This document shows positions 21,422 through 33,893 of a stretch of 64,000 nt of DNA, in pieces. Each line of letters opens with the position of its first letter. Within the stretch, counting starts at the first letter, position 1. A model generated the notes under the pieces. It was not told where the DNA came from. It was given only the letters and a program-made list of their open reading frames with translations, and did no database searches. The position numbers and the translations under genes were made by a program. Source of the DNA: Absidia repens (Eukaryota > Mucoromycota > Mucoromycetes > Mucorales > Cunninghamellaceae); the NCBI GenBank assembly GCA_002105175.1, contig MCGE01000003.1, positions 1 to 64,000 on the forward strand, read 5' to 3'.

Positions 21422-23176
21422 TCAAGCGGTTGCAGAGGCGGCAAGGGTCTTTTGGAAGGCAGCCATACGAGTTTCAAGTTCAGGTCGGAAATGACGGATT
21501 AAACCTTGCACAGGCCAGGCAGCGGCATCACCAAGAGCACAGATAGTATGACCTTCGATTTGCTTTGTGAGTTCCCAGATTTGATCGATTTCTTCAGGAT
21601 GACCACGACCATCTTCGAAGCGATCCATCATAGTTTCAAGCCACTTGGTACCTTCACGACAAGGAGTACATTGACCACAAGATTCATGGCGGTAGAACTT
21701 GGCAAATCGAGAGATAGCACGCACAATGTCAGTAGATTTGTCCATCACGATCACGGCAGCAGTCCCAAGACCAGAGTTGGCATCACGGAGAGCATCAAAG
21801 TCCATCAGCACATCAGAACAAATATCTTTGGGGATCACAGGAACGGAGCAGCCACCAGGAATGATACCGAGCAAGTTATCCCAGCCACCACGGACGCCAC
21901 CACAGTGTTTGTCGATTAATTCTCTCAAAGGAATGGACATTTCTTCTTCTACAGTACAAGGGTTGTTGACATGACCTGAGATACAGAATAGCTTGGTACC
22001 ACTGTTACGGGGACGACCAAATCCAGCAAACCAGGAGCCACCACTATTAAGTAAATAAAATAAAAATAAAAATAGGTCAGAATGAGCGATTCTGTCATAT
22101 GTGTCTTATTTTATCAACGTACCGTTTGAGAATAGTAGGGGCCACGGCGACAGTTTCGACATTGGTAACAGTAGTGGGACAACCGAACAAACCAACATCA
22201 GCAGGGAAAGGAGGCTTAAGTCTAGGCTTGCCTTGCTTACCTTCAATGGATTCAATCAAACTGGTTTCTTCACCACAAATGTAAGCACCAGCACCACGAT
22301 GGATGTACACATCAAAATCGTAACCAGAGCCACAAGCGTTCTTGCCAATCAAACCGGCAGCATAAGCTTCATTGATGGCTTCTTGAAGATGGGAGGCTTC
22401 TTGATAGAATTCACCACGAATATAAATGTACGCTAATAAATAACAAAGAGAATGTATTAGTATGTTTTCCCGCCATATCCTTTAGTTTTTTTGATATCTT
22501 ACCAGCATTGGCCTTCATAGCAGAGCCGGCCAATAAACAGCCTTCAATAAGCTTATGGGGATCACCACGCATGATTTCACGATCCTTACAGGTTCCGGGT
22601 TCACCTTCATCTGCATTGATAACTAGATAACGAGGACTAAAAAAATAAAAAATCAGTTCCTGAAAATCATTTATAACCAAGATTATTGCATGTGTATAAT
22701 TTACCGTCCATCCAAAGGCTTGTTCATGAAACTCCATTTCAAACCAGAAGGGAAACCAGCACCACCACGGCCACGAAGACCAGATTCCTTCATTTCCTTG
22801 ATAATCCAGTCATGACCTTTGAGGACAAGTTCCTTGGTTTTGTACCAGTCACCTCGTTTCATAGCGCCTTTGAGACGATAGTCGTGCTTCAAGTACAGGT
22901 TGGTGAAGATACGGTCCTCATCGGACAAGTTACCAAAGGTAGTTTTTCCAGTGATAGGATTAGCGTTGGGGTCAGCTTCGGTTGCAAAGGATCGAGTAGC
23001 GTTGGGCACCATGCGCAAGTTGCGGGCTACCGAGGTGCTAACTATAATAATAATAAGAGTGATAATAGTAAAAATAGCAATAATATCAATAAATGGTCAT
23101 TAAGGGATAGAAGGTTGGCCACAGTTCTTTGTTTTTGTTGACAGTTACCTCGTTTAGTAGCAATAGATCTTAACAT
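21422..23176 (-). CDS. NDUFV1: NADH:ubiquinone oxidoreductase 51-kDa flavoprotein (NDUFV1 homologue), 476 aa
   Basis: Exons (minus): 23149-23176, 22705-23041, 22503-22636, 22123-22432, 21422-22043; the sum is 477 codons with TGA. This is the FMN- and NADH-binding subunit of complex I in the matrix arm. The N-terminus [20 protein letters not shown] is a basic, Ser/Arg-rich mitochondrial presequence. [13 protein letters not shown] is the NADH/FMN glycine-rich loop (about residue 98 on), followed by [30 protein letters not shown] and, near 391-397, CGQCTPC. With a later Cys in HTICALGD this forms the N3 4Fe-4S site. All key residues are present and the length fits the family (464-493). The first exon is only 28 nt and codes nine residues. 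It shares a 412-bp divergent upstream region with the 402-aa unknown gene. Confidence 0.96.
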
Positions 23177-23588
23177 GATTTAAAAAAAAGTCCAATAAAA
23201 ACAAGGTAGGTAAATAAAAGAGAAGAGTAGGGAGAGTAATATATGACAAAGGAATAAAATAAATAAAGGAAAGCTAGATTCTTTCCAAAGGATTGAACTT
23301 TTGCTTTTTTGTGTGGACGAGATTAAAGAAAGAGAAAGGAAAAGTCAAAATAATAAAATTTGTGTTTTTCCCTCAACACCGCAAAAAAAAAAAAAAAAAA
23401 TTGGCCTGGCCATCTGTTCAATTTTAGCTGATAAAAAAAATGACGCCAATAAAAAAGTCACTCTGAAATACTCCGATCATTCCTCCAAAAAAAAAAAAAA
23501 AGATTTAGAGGAGCGTGTCTTCCTGTGTCGCGCTTCGTTCCTTTCAATTTTTTTTTTATTTATTCTTCTTCACAACAGCAATCAAAGC
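23177..23588. promoter_or_regulatory. Short divergent promoter between NDUFV1 and the 402-aa gene
   Basis: 412 bp. It contains A runs (23383-23400, 23488-23502) and a T run (23547-23559). The frame of the downstream gene is open through it from 23301, giving a longer possible N-terminus rich in Lys, but the sequence is low-complexity and looks like a leader. Confidence 0.5.
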
Positions 23589-24797
23589 ATGCAACGAACG
23601 GACAGTGTTTTCTCTGATATTTATGTTAGAAAAACACCCATTATCACTTACAAACGAAAACAGCAGCCATACGACTGTATCAGTCCTAAACCACTTACCT
23701 CGACTTCGGCTATCTCTACAACAACACTGCTTCAGAGTACTATCTCTTCAAGAACACAACCCTCATCACCAACAAAACTCACACCAAGATCGGCCGAAGA
23801 TGAAAAGGAAAATACTGAAATATTGGACAACAATCGACATGCAACACCTCACACAATTGATTTAGACTCAGCACCTCCAATAGCAAAAGATATATTCGAT
23901 CTCTCAGACGATGACAGTAGTGAAACTCAAGTGGAAATACGAGTTGCATCCTCTCTTCATTCCAACAACAGCATCAAAAGTAAATCCGCCAACCCCAACC
24001 AAAGGACCAAGCACAAGAAAACACAGAAAACACCAACGAAGCCTACACCAAATACAAATGGCACTCTCCACCAGAAAAAGAGCACCACGCAAACACGCAC
24101 CAAACCACCACCATCATTTACAAGGACATTATCAGCACCAGCTTCTACTACTACGACCTCACCTTCACCAATTATACGCACTATGTCAATGATACCACGA
24201 TTACCTGATACGAAAAGAAGAAAACGCAACTTGGTTGCACAGCTTAAAGCCGCTAACGGTGAACGCCCCGAACTCAGTACTCAGTCTGGTGGAAATCGAT
24301 TCTATGTTGACGATGACGACGATGACGACGACCATATTGAAGGAAATGATAATGGTGATATGCTCGGCTATCTCAAATCAAATGATTATCATGTACCTAC
24401 CGAACGTTCAAATATGTCATCACTATATACACCCATACCCACGCCTTCATCTTCATCTTCAACAACATCGCAAGCTATATCGGCTGAATCAACCATAAGC
24501 ATGAATGATTACACCGACCGAATGGAACAAGAACTTGCAAACTTGATGCGAACAGAATTTGGGGACGACGATCTCGATGACTCACCTTCATCATCAACAT
24601 CATCATCATCATCATCACACCGAGGTGGCTATGTTCCTGAAAACACCATCCGGGCACCTGTTACCTACAAACGAGTCAACAACAACAGAACATTCACATC
24701 GGCACTACAGCCACTATCATCATCTCCCTTGTCTCTCTCTGGATTGGATCATGACATGGAGCAACAAATAGAATATTTACTGTCGGGCAATTTTTAG
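23589..24797 (+). CDS. Unrecognised Ser/Thr-rich disordered protein, 402 aa, single exon
   Basis: I do not recognise this protein. The chosen ATG (23589) gives MQRTDSVFSDIYVRK; an in-frame ATG at 23301 would add 96 residues read through poly(A)/poly(T) sequence and is less likely. The chain is mostly low-complexity: Ser/Thr/Pro-rich stretches, a Lys/Thr/Pro block (about 120-150), an Asp run (about 240) and a Ser run (about 335-345). Two similar motifs, ITYKRKQQ near the N-terminus and VTYKRVNNN near the C-terminus, flank the disordered middle. It ends in an acidic, potentially helical segment DHDMEQQIEYLLSGNF. A basic KRRKRN patch near 215 could be a nuclear signal. No intron, membrane segment or enzyme motif is visible. 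The open frame and position next to NDUFV1 support a real gene; function is unknown. Confidence 0.7.
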   Translation: MQRTDSVFSDIYVRKTPIITYKRKQQPYDCISPKPLTSTSAISTTTLLQSTISSRTQPSSPTKLTPRSAEDEKENTEILDNNRHATPHTIDLDSAPPIAKDIFDLSDDDSSETQVEIRVASSLHSNNSIKSKSANPNQRTKHKKTQKTPTKPTPNTNGTLHQKKSTTQTRTKPPPSFTRTLSAPASTTTTSPSPIIRTMSMIPRLPDTKRRKRNLVAQLKAANGERPELSTQSGGNRFYVDDDDDDDDHIEGNDNGDMLGYLKSNDYHVPTERSNMSSLYTPIPTPSSSSSTTSQAISAESTISMNDYTDRMEQELANLMRTEFGDDDLDDSPSSSTSSSSSSHRGGYVPENTIRAPVTYKRVNNNRTFTSALQPLSSSPLSLSGLDHDMEQQIEYLLSGNF

Positions 24798-25084
24798 ATT
24801 GATTGCTTACCCTCTCTCTTTCTCTCTTCCCGCCCATTTCTTCCCTTTTCTCTTCTTCTTTTGCTCCTTTTTTATAATCAATGTCCAATAGGGATATCAT
24901 TTATGTATATAGATAAAATGTTGTAATATAGCTATTCCCCATCACCACTTCCCTTTCATCCGCCTTCCCACTTTTTATTTTATTCTCATCTATCATCATC
25001 TATTATCATTATTATTATTATCATTATTATTATTATTTATTGATATGATTTATTTTTTGTTTAATTAATAAAAACCAATTCTAC

Positions 25085-25121
<37 letters not shown>

Positions 25122-25264
25122 GTGTGGCTGTGATGCATGGGGTGGGTGTGCGTGTCATAGAAAGTAGAACGAGCGCAGTTTGAAAGTGAATGCTATAAAA
25201 CGAAGAAACTGAATTTCTATTTTCTCTTGACTCTCTTTTCGTTTTAACAATCCTCTACTTCAAC
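24798..25264. other. Intergenic with (CT)n microsatellite
   Basis: 467 bp between two plus-strand genes. It has pyrimidine-rich sequence, an (ATT)n-like tract at about 25008-25045, an AATAAAAA signal near 25067 and (CT)14 at 25090-25120. The last 120 bp are the likely promoter and leader of the E2 gene. No gene seen. Confidence 0.6.
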
Positions 25265-26229
<965 letters not shown>

Positions 26230-27022
26230 TATCGGCCGTTTCCCCCCCCACCCCACCCCATGCACACACTCACAGAGTAATTTCATATATAGTTATAGCG
26301 CCCCATTTATATTTTGTGTAGTATCGTTTTATGTTACCCCTTCACTCTTCCCACTCCTCTCTGTTGATATATATACATTTACCCTTCCCCATAACATTAT
26401 ATAGTTGCTCTGTTTTTTTTTTTTTATTTTTTTTTTTTATACTGCAAATAAAATTGATTGTTAGTGGTCGTATGTAGGCCTGCCAAAAAATAAACTTACA
26501 TCTTTGACCATACTTTATTATGTGGGGTGGGTTTTTGATTGCTAAATGATGTCTTGATTTTTTCCATTTACATCTACGCCCAGTATTACGTACTTCATCC
26601 CCTATTTCCCATGATTTCACGCTCAATGCCTTTCTATTCAGCCCACATACCGCAGTGCAAAAATATAAATATTACATTATGCTCAGCATCATCCATTTTT
26701 GCATAACATAGTATATACACTACTGTAGAGCACAGAATCATAGAATCAGATAATGACGTATAATGATGCACAATCAAATTGGGATGTCATCATTTCAAGA
26801 ATACAACCAACCTTTGACACACGCGCATAGCTACACACAAAAAATATATATATAACCGTGAAGGCAAGAAGTGTTTTTTATTGGTTATGGTACATAAAAC
26901 GAAAAGTATAATACATGTCAAATATACAATGAAATGACAAGGGGAAATAATAATGGTGAAAATAAAATAAACTATTAATAATAATAATGAAAACAAAAAG
27001 GATAATAATGGCTATAATAAAC
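26230..27022. other. Convergent intergenic region
   Basis: 793 bp between the 3' ends of the E2 and chromodomain genes. It has T runs at 26409-26439 and AATAAAATTG at 26447 (a likely E2 poly(A) signal). A lone ATCAGATAA lies at 26745-26753. (AATA)n-type sequence precedes the chromodomain stop. No gene seen. Confidence 0.6.
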
Positions 27023-30000
27023 CTATATGTTACTAGATTGAATGAAATGAATCAAAGGATAATGACGTTGATATGTCCCAGAAGACGGCGAATCATCAAC
27101 GAAGTAAAACTCTTCATAACTATGAATATGGGTGCGCACTATGGTGTCAAACCAATTCAATGTGGCAGTTGTCCATTCGTCTTCATTTGGCTAATTGTAT
27201 TACAAAACCATAAAACATCATTAAGGTTAGTTTATGAGTCGTAATGTCCACCACGCCCTTTTCCTTAAAAAAAAATCTTACAATTTCCCCCCAGTTCTCC
27301 AAAATACCAAGATCATTAGTATTGAGAAGTGACAGAATCTTGAAAATAGCAATTTGAGCACTATGGTAAAAAAAAAAAAAAAAAAAAGGAGTTGAAAGGT
27401 GTCTCTTCCGCCAATAGTATATATCCACATATATATATAAAATGACTTACGAATCACCAGTACCAGACCGCATAATTTGGGATACCATTTTATCGTGTAA
27501 AATAACTCGCCAGATGCCTGAAAACAAGACAGTGTTCTATTCAAAATTAGATATTAGTAAATTCCACACTGTAATGTATCCTGTTGCCTCTGTGTCAAAT
27601 ACCTTCCGCGCAAGTTTCACCATTCGATCCAAAATATTAGCATCTTGTAGGATATTTTTAGCATCGGTTGTAATATATCCACCTAATCATGTAGTCAAAA
27701 TAATAATAATATAAGAATGGATGAGGGAATACGAGTGAGAATGAGAGATGCAACCAAGTACCGCCCCCCCCCCACCCCATCTCCTCCTCCTCCTCCTTTT
27801 TTTTTCTATTTCTTACCTTTATTCTTTGGATACGCCTCACGGGCAGGTAAAATTTGATCCTTTACTGTAGTTGCTCCAAATTCAAATATCCTGGTGTTTG
27901 AAGCGCAGCGTTCATTTCGAAAGGAGGTTTGGTATAATAATCCATCAAATCTGTCAATCTAGAAAAGTGTATATTGTTAAAATGAATTCCGGCTCTCTTC
28001 CGCGTTGGTCCATGGTCAACAGTTTTTTTTTTTTTTTTTTAACTTACAAATAAAATTTTCTGTGTGCTGTTTGTTGATGCCATTATGGATGTAGATGATG
28101 TTGTTGGTGACGATGATTTGGTTGCTGTTTTAGTCAGTGTTGGTGACACCATGTCTTCCATTGATGTAATAGTCGTCCGTAACATTTCCGCCAGTTCCGA
28201 AGTCCCTACCACATCAAACACAGTGCCTGTTTCGTTGACCAGATCCATGAGTTCGTTTGGAAATAGAAAAAGTTGAGACACCAGGGCCCAAGCGATATCC
28301 CGACGCGAGCCCAATCTTCCGACGGTATGTTCATGCCCATTCCTTATCACGCAATCCGGCTCCAAATCGTTGACATATAAAGCGCAGAGTGAACCATTTT
28401 TTTCCATCGTCCAAGTTTCCAGGTTGAATTGTTTGGTAATAAGAATCGCTTCGGTTGGTCGGCGCGGAGATCGCAATACTATTCCCTAGAGAAGAATATA
28501 AATGCGTATTAGAATCTACAAAAAGTAATACTATATGTATATTCATATATTCATATGTATCAGTCGTTACCTGTCTGTTGATATAAAGAAACCTACCAAG
28601 CTTGCTCCAATTCGGGAAGTTGACTTTGATTGGTACTATCTTCATCACACAGTAATTGTTTTGCTGGCACACACATTGCGTTCGATTGAAGGGGACAACA
28701 GAGGTTAAGGTCATTTCAGCATCCTTCATAAATAATCTATGTTGATATTAACCAGCACCCGTCAATGTAAAGTTAGCAAATCAATGACGGTAATGTATCT
28801 TCAAAAAACGACGTACGATAAATTGTTTTCAAGCTGCCAAGGATCATGGGTCAGAACAAGTTGCAGTCCAAAGGTTCCGAAGCTTTTCAGGTTGATATAT
28901 TTTGTCCATACACTATTTTGATGCTGCTGCGAGTTTTGCTGTGATCGTTGATTTGATGATTGCGCCGCAAAAGTGTAGGTGGTTGATGGGTTTCCACTAA
29001 CGTCAGATCTTGACTGAGATGTGGAGTTGGTGAGTTTTGGCGGTGAGAGTGGTTGACGTGGTGGTGTTTTTTGATCATTTGTAGAGGTCGGTGTCCTTTC
29101 CAAATTGTCAATCAAGTCATCTAGGAGTGGTGTCGCCTTTTGAGGGCCTAGGTCATTGATGATCATTTGTAAAAACGAATTAATCCTGTTCAATTCAACA
29201 TGCCCCTCTCCCTCCCTTCCCCTTCCACCCTGCAATCCATGTTTGATCCTTACTTTTCTTTTGTCGCTTGGTGATTTCAAATTCATCTGGTTCCCTTAAG
29301 TTCATCATTGAGATAGTAGAAAGATCAGTCGTCCGAATACGCTGTTTCTTGGAATTGATATTGCCAGTGTTGGTATCATTGGTGTCACTAGAACTGATTT
29401 CATCGGAGTCGATAACCAAAGGAGGCGATCCTGTTGTGTCCACCTCTCCATTTGCTTTGGAAGAAGACGGTTGTGTTTTAGTTGATATGTGAATTGGCGC
29501 CGCCGGAATCAGATGCGCTTGTGCCGCTGGCTTTGATAACGACATCGAAACTAATAACGAAGGTCTTTTTCGAATGTGTTTCCTGACAGTGTTGCTAGGG
29601 ATGGTGATATAATTCTTCATGGTTGTAACGGGTGGGTTTTGCCTTCCTTCTGTAGTAGTCGGCTTTGGCGATGATCGTTTTCGCTTGGGTGCAACTTTGA
29701 GGCGGTTCGTTTTATTGACTCGTGCGTGGTAGGCTTTCACTAGTGCAGGGCAATAGAGGTTTTCTTCGGGTTCCCACGAATTGTACCTAACAAGAGCATG
29801 AGTTAATTCTGGTATCATATTCACAATTGGTCTTTTGTTGGTGTGTTACTATATTTTTTAAATATATTCGACTACTCTATAAAATTTTAAGACGTAAGAT
29901 TTAGTGAATGAATGAGACCAATGTTTTTTACAGTTCGTTTGGGATACTTACTACATGCTACTATAGTTTTTCCATTTGATAAAGTACACCTTTTCACCAT

Positions 30001-30070
30001 CAGGGTCCACTCTATGATCAAGGATATTTTCAACATCAAAGATTTCTTCGTCATCGTCAGTGGCAGACAT
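27023..30070 (-). CDS. Chromodomain protein with unrecognised conserved-looking C-terminal region, about 730 aa
   Basis: Exons (minus): 29955-30070, 29254-29786, about 28817-29185, 28571-28736, 28048-28485, 27817-27958, 27603-27682, 27451-27536, 27282-27360, 27023-27190. Residues 6-60 are a chromodomain: EEIFDVENILDHRVD, KVYFIKWKNYSSMYNSWEP, EENLYCPALVKAY, with the aromatic cage residues expected for methyl-lysine binding. Then comes a basic/Ser/Thr linker (KRKRSSPKP). The C-terminal 400 residues are compact and low in repeats: ILFIDRFDGLLYQTSFRNER, FEFGATTVKDQILPAREAYP, GGYITTDAKNILQD, then LFSGIWRVILHDKMVSQIM. I do not recognise this domain. All joins keep frame except exon 2 to exon 3, which is off by one base with the best-looking acceptor (29186-29187); an acceptor near 29205 would restore frame. 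A role in chromatin silencing is inferred only from the chromodomain. Confidence 0.78.
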
Positions 30071-30122
30071 TTCCATGGGCGGGCAAACAAATTTTATTGT
30101 TTGGTGACAGAGAAGAAGAAGG

Positions 30123-30177
<55 letters not shown>

Positions 30178-30871
30178 GGTTGAAAATCTGAGCTCAAGCC
30201 ATTACTGTGAAGCTTAAGCCAATTCATTCAAGTGAAATAAAATAGATGAAGGCTTGGGAGAGTGACCACCACCATGCCACACACAACAGACAAGTTGTCT
30301 TCTACGTGAGAACCCGAAACTTGTAAAATAATATGTTGCTGGATCAAGGAAGTAGAAGTTTTAAAATACAGGTACCAAACTACGGAAGTAAATGTCAAAG
30401 AAACCGCTTTTTGGGAATTTGACAAAAGTTGACTTCGGATATTTGTAGCAAGCTGCTGTGTAATTCTCTTTTGTGATCATATTGAATAAACCCACTCTAT
30501 TTTACTTATCTCAGTCGCATATAATCCATATATATTATATAGTAATTCCCGCTACCATCGCCATACACTATTCTGCTCAGGCCCACCCTGTCTCTAATTT
30601 TACTTGATAATTTTTTTTTTCCATAATCGTATTTTTTTTTCCATAATTTATATATACTTTAAAAATACCACAGCGCAGTGCCTGAGTATTGATTTTATTG
30701 AATAAAGACAATCTATACATGCACAAACGTACAAATATATATGTATATAAATAAATAAATATATATATATATATATATATTCTAATCTAATCTAATTTAA
30801 TATATGGTAAAAATAATCTAACTAACTATAAATTATACATAAACTTCTATCTAAAATAACATTTTCTAAAT
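30071..30871. other. Intergenic with 52-nt poly(A) tract
   Basis: 801 bp between the start of the chromodomain gene and the 3' end of PFK (both minus). There is a pure A run of 52 nt at 30123-30174, only 53 bp upstream of the chromodomain ATG, and an (AT)n tract at about 30757-30780. No gene seen. Confidence 0.6.
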
Positions 30872-33800
30872 CTATTCAGTACAACGAGAATGGCTACGAC
30901 CAGCCAATGTATCCACCAGGGAGCGATCACGATGCCACCAATCTTGATAAGGTTTGCGGTTCTTCATATCAGTGAGGGGTAATAATTCCTGGATTGGGCT
31001 GGCCTTTACTTCTACACCACAGAGACCAATGACAGCAATAGAATCATCTTGTTTACATAGTTCCATAGGAGCATCCTGTTTCTTTGAGTGAGCTTGATCC
31101 AGTACATCACGGGTATGGTTTTCAAAAAAGTCGACACTATGTGTTGCAAGGCGAGATCCGCGAATACGATCAAGTGGAGAAGGAGCATTACCTTGTTGAA
31201 TGTGTCCAAGTACAGCGGTACGAGAATCAAATCGAGCACCACCTTCGTCTTCCAATATTTTTGATATGACTTCGGTGGTGTAAGTTTTGCTGACGCTTTC
31301 GGTTCGTAAAATCACCCGGCCTTCTGATTTTTGAGGATTATCTGTATCGTAAAGACTCTTCAAAAATTCAACATCACCTTGGAGTCGAGGCAAATTGATT
31401 CCTTCTTCAGGTATGTAGATGGCACATGCACCAACTGCCAAGCCCCCCTCCACAGCCAAAAATCCAGATCGACCACCTTGAACTTCAATCACAAACACAC
31501 GGCGCCGAGAAGATTGAGCAGATTGAACAATAGCATCGCATGAAGACACAATCACATTCAAAGAGGTATCACAGCCAAGTGAGAAGTCAGTACCTGGAAC
31601 GTTATTGGAAACAGTTGCCGGAATCAAAGACATGGGGATACACAAGGAGGGATATTCACGTCGAACTTTGTTCAACTCTACCAAGGATGCATATGCTTCA
31701 AAGCCACCAACCAGTAATAAAGCTTGAATGTTGTTCTTTTGCAATTGACAGGCCACCATTCCCATATCGACGTCTTTTCCAGGAACCGCCCGATTGGTAC
31801 CCAAGTAAGATCCCCCACAAGTAATCCATCCATCAACATCCATTGCGTTGAGTTTTTCAAAGCACCCACGGACCAATCCAGAGAAGCCATTGGAAACACC
31901 ATAAATAGTATGTCCGCGATTCAAAGCATAGCGAACAGCAGCACGAGTGGCTGAATTCATACCACCTGCAGGTGCACCGATGTGAAGGATAGCGATACGG
32001 AGCCGTTGATGTTCAGGTAAAAGGATGCTGTTGTCGTGTAAAATGGTGGTGACATTAAAAACCTTGAGTTCATCCAAAAATTGAGGATCACGCAGTTCCA
32101 AAGCCTTGTCAAAGTTTTGAGATTCAATTGCATTGGCCACTTCATGAGTCAGCTTGACAGCATCCATCAAAGGCTTCGTGGTCACTTGGTTGTTGTTCAT
32201 GCCGATCATGGGTGAAGGTTTATCAGGAGTAGATGCCAGCACAGCGTCGACGGCAGCCACAGATTGCACAGTACCCAAGATTCGATCGAAAGCGCACGGA
32301 GAACCACCACGTTGTGTGTGACCAAGAATTGTCACCCGAGTATCCAATCCCAGTCGGTCAGAGAGAACATCCTTGATATGATCGACCTTGATAGGCTTCA
32401 AGTTTCGGTCAAGAGCACCTTCAGCCACAATGATAATAGTCTTTCGTTTGCCCAGTTCACGGTGTTGACGAGCTACTGTGCACATCGCCGTTTCCCAGTC
32501 TTCGTCCTTGGGAGGTTGTTCCGGAATAAACACAAAATCAGCCCCAGTTGCAATACCCGCCATCAATGCGAGCCAGCCACAATGTCGTCCCATAACTTCA
32601 ATCACAAATGCCCGAGAGTGAGAGAGCGCAGTAGTGTCAACAGAATCCACAGCTTCACAGATACGGTGCAAAGAGGTAACGGCGCCAATGGTAATATCCG
32701 TACTAGACATGTCATTATCAATAGATCCCACCAGACCAACAATTGTCAAATGCTTGAAAACAGTGGCTTCTTCACTAGTAATCCGGCCAGTTTTGAGCAA
32801 TTCACCAACCAGTCCATCCCATTCAGATCGGAAGAGATCAGCACCTGTCAAAGATCCATCACCACCGCACACAATGAGAGAATCGATTCCATTCTTGATC
32901 AAATTTTCGGCTGCCTGTAAACGTCCATCCCGCGTTTTGAAGGGCATACATCGTGCGGTACCAATGGATGTTCCACCCTAAAACAAAAATAATAATAAAA
33001 AAAAAAAGATCAGCATAATTGTTTCATGTAAGTCAGTAAAACATTAAAGGGTATTATCACTTACTATGCTTAAGTAGCCTGTGACGCTTCGCCAATCCAT
33101 TTTTCGAATAAAATCACCACCATCCACTAAGCCTAAAGAACAAGGGAAAAGATAAAAAGAAAAATCTAAGATCAGATCTCCGATAACCACATATCGTCAT
33201 GTACTACCATTCGCGGTCCCCAACCAACCAACTATCATCTCCCCCCCCCTTGATTTCTGATATCGATTTTTTTGATTTTACCTTGATAGCCTTCATAGAC
33301 AGCATAGACATCGCAGCCTTTAGAAAGTCCATACAAAACAACAGAACGGACACAAGCATTCATACCAGAAGCATCACCCCCTGATGTCAAAACACCTATT
33401 TTCTTCTTCCGTTTTTGACTTGACAGTTTACCGCCTCCTAGTTGTTGGTGTTGTTGTTCGGATACAGGGTTGAGATCAGTAGTAAGGACAATCATGTTGT
33501 TGTTTGGATCTTGAGCCACAATGGAGGATACCGAGTTGTCTTGGTATGTGATGCCCTGTTCAGTAAAAGCACGCTTGACAGCTTCGAGATCTTGCACATT
33601 CAATACAAACAGCTTGTCTTCCAAAGCCCAGTTTTTGTCGGTTGTCAGTGGTGTTCCTTGGCGAAGACTTGCTTTGGGATTTAGTACAATCTTGAGAACC
33701 ATCGGGGCAGTTTCTTGACGTGAGAAGTTAAGCGAAGCCAAGTTTGTTGAACAAAGGTTTCACTTTCAGCATCAGTATTGCCAACCACCTTGACAAATCC

Positions 33801-33893
33801 AAGCTTTTCATAAAAGTTCACAGAGTTGTTGAATGCTTCCTCAGATATCGACGAGATCATACTGTGAGAGAGACCAAGTGTTGTTGTCGCCAT
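30872..33893 (-). CDS. PFK1: ATP-dependent 6-phosphofructokinase (fungal two-domain type), about 927 aa, with one apparent frameshift
   Basis: Exons (minus): 33282-33893, 33065-33132, 30872-32977. PFK phosphorylates fructose 6-phosphate, the committed step of glycolysis. An N-terminal glyoxalase-like segment ([18 protein letters not shown]) is typical of fungal PFK subunits. The catalytic half has [49 protein letters not shown] and ILGHTQRGG; the second, regulatory half begins [20 protein letters not shown]. Acceptor choice at 33133 (TTTAG) restores [13 protein letters not shown]. Near 33716-33726 the frame changes: WLRLTS is read in one frame and [12 protein letters not shown] in the next, with no room for an intron, so one base is missing or two are extra. 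The rest is intact, so an assembly error is the simplest explanation; a true null or recoding is possible. Which paralogue (alpha or beta) is not determined. Confidence 0.93.

Noticed and set aside
21506..21919. Open frame on plus strand opposite NDUFV1
   Set aside because: It is the antisense shadow of a strongly conserved exon.
23301..23588. N-terminal extension of the 402-aa unknown protein
   Set aside because: The extension reads through A and T runs typical of leaders here and would leave only about 120 bp to the NDUFV1 start codon.
32264..32920. 218-codon plus-strand frame opposite PFK
   Set aside because: It is antisense to the conserved PFK catalytic region; no independent family features.
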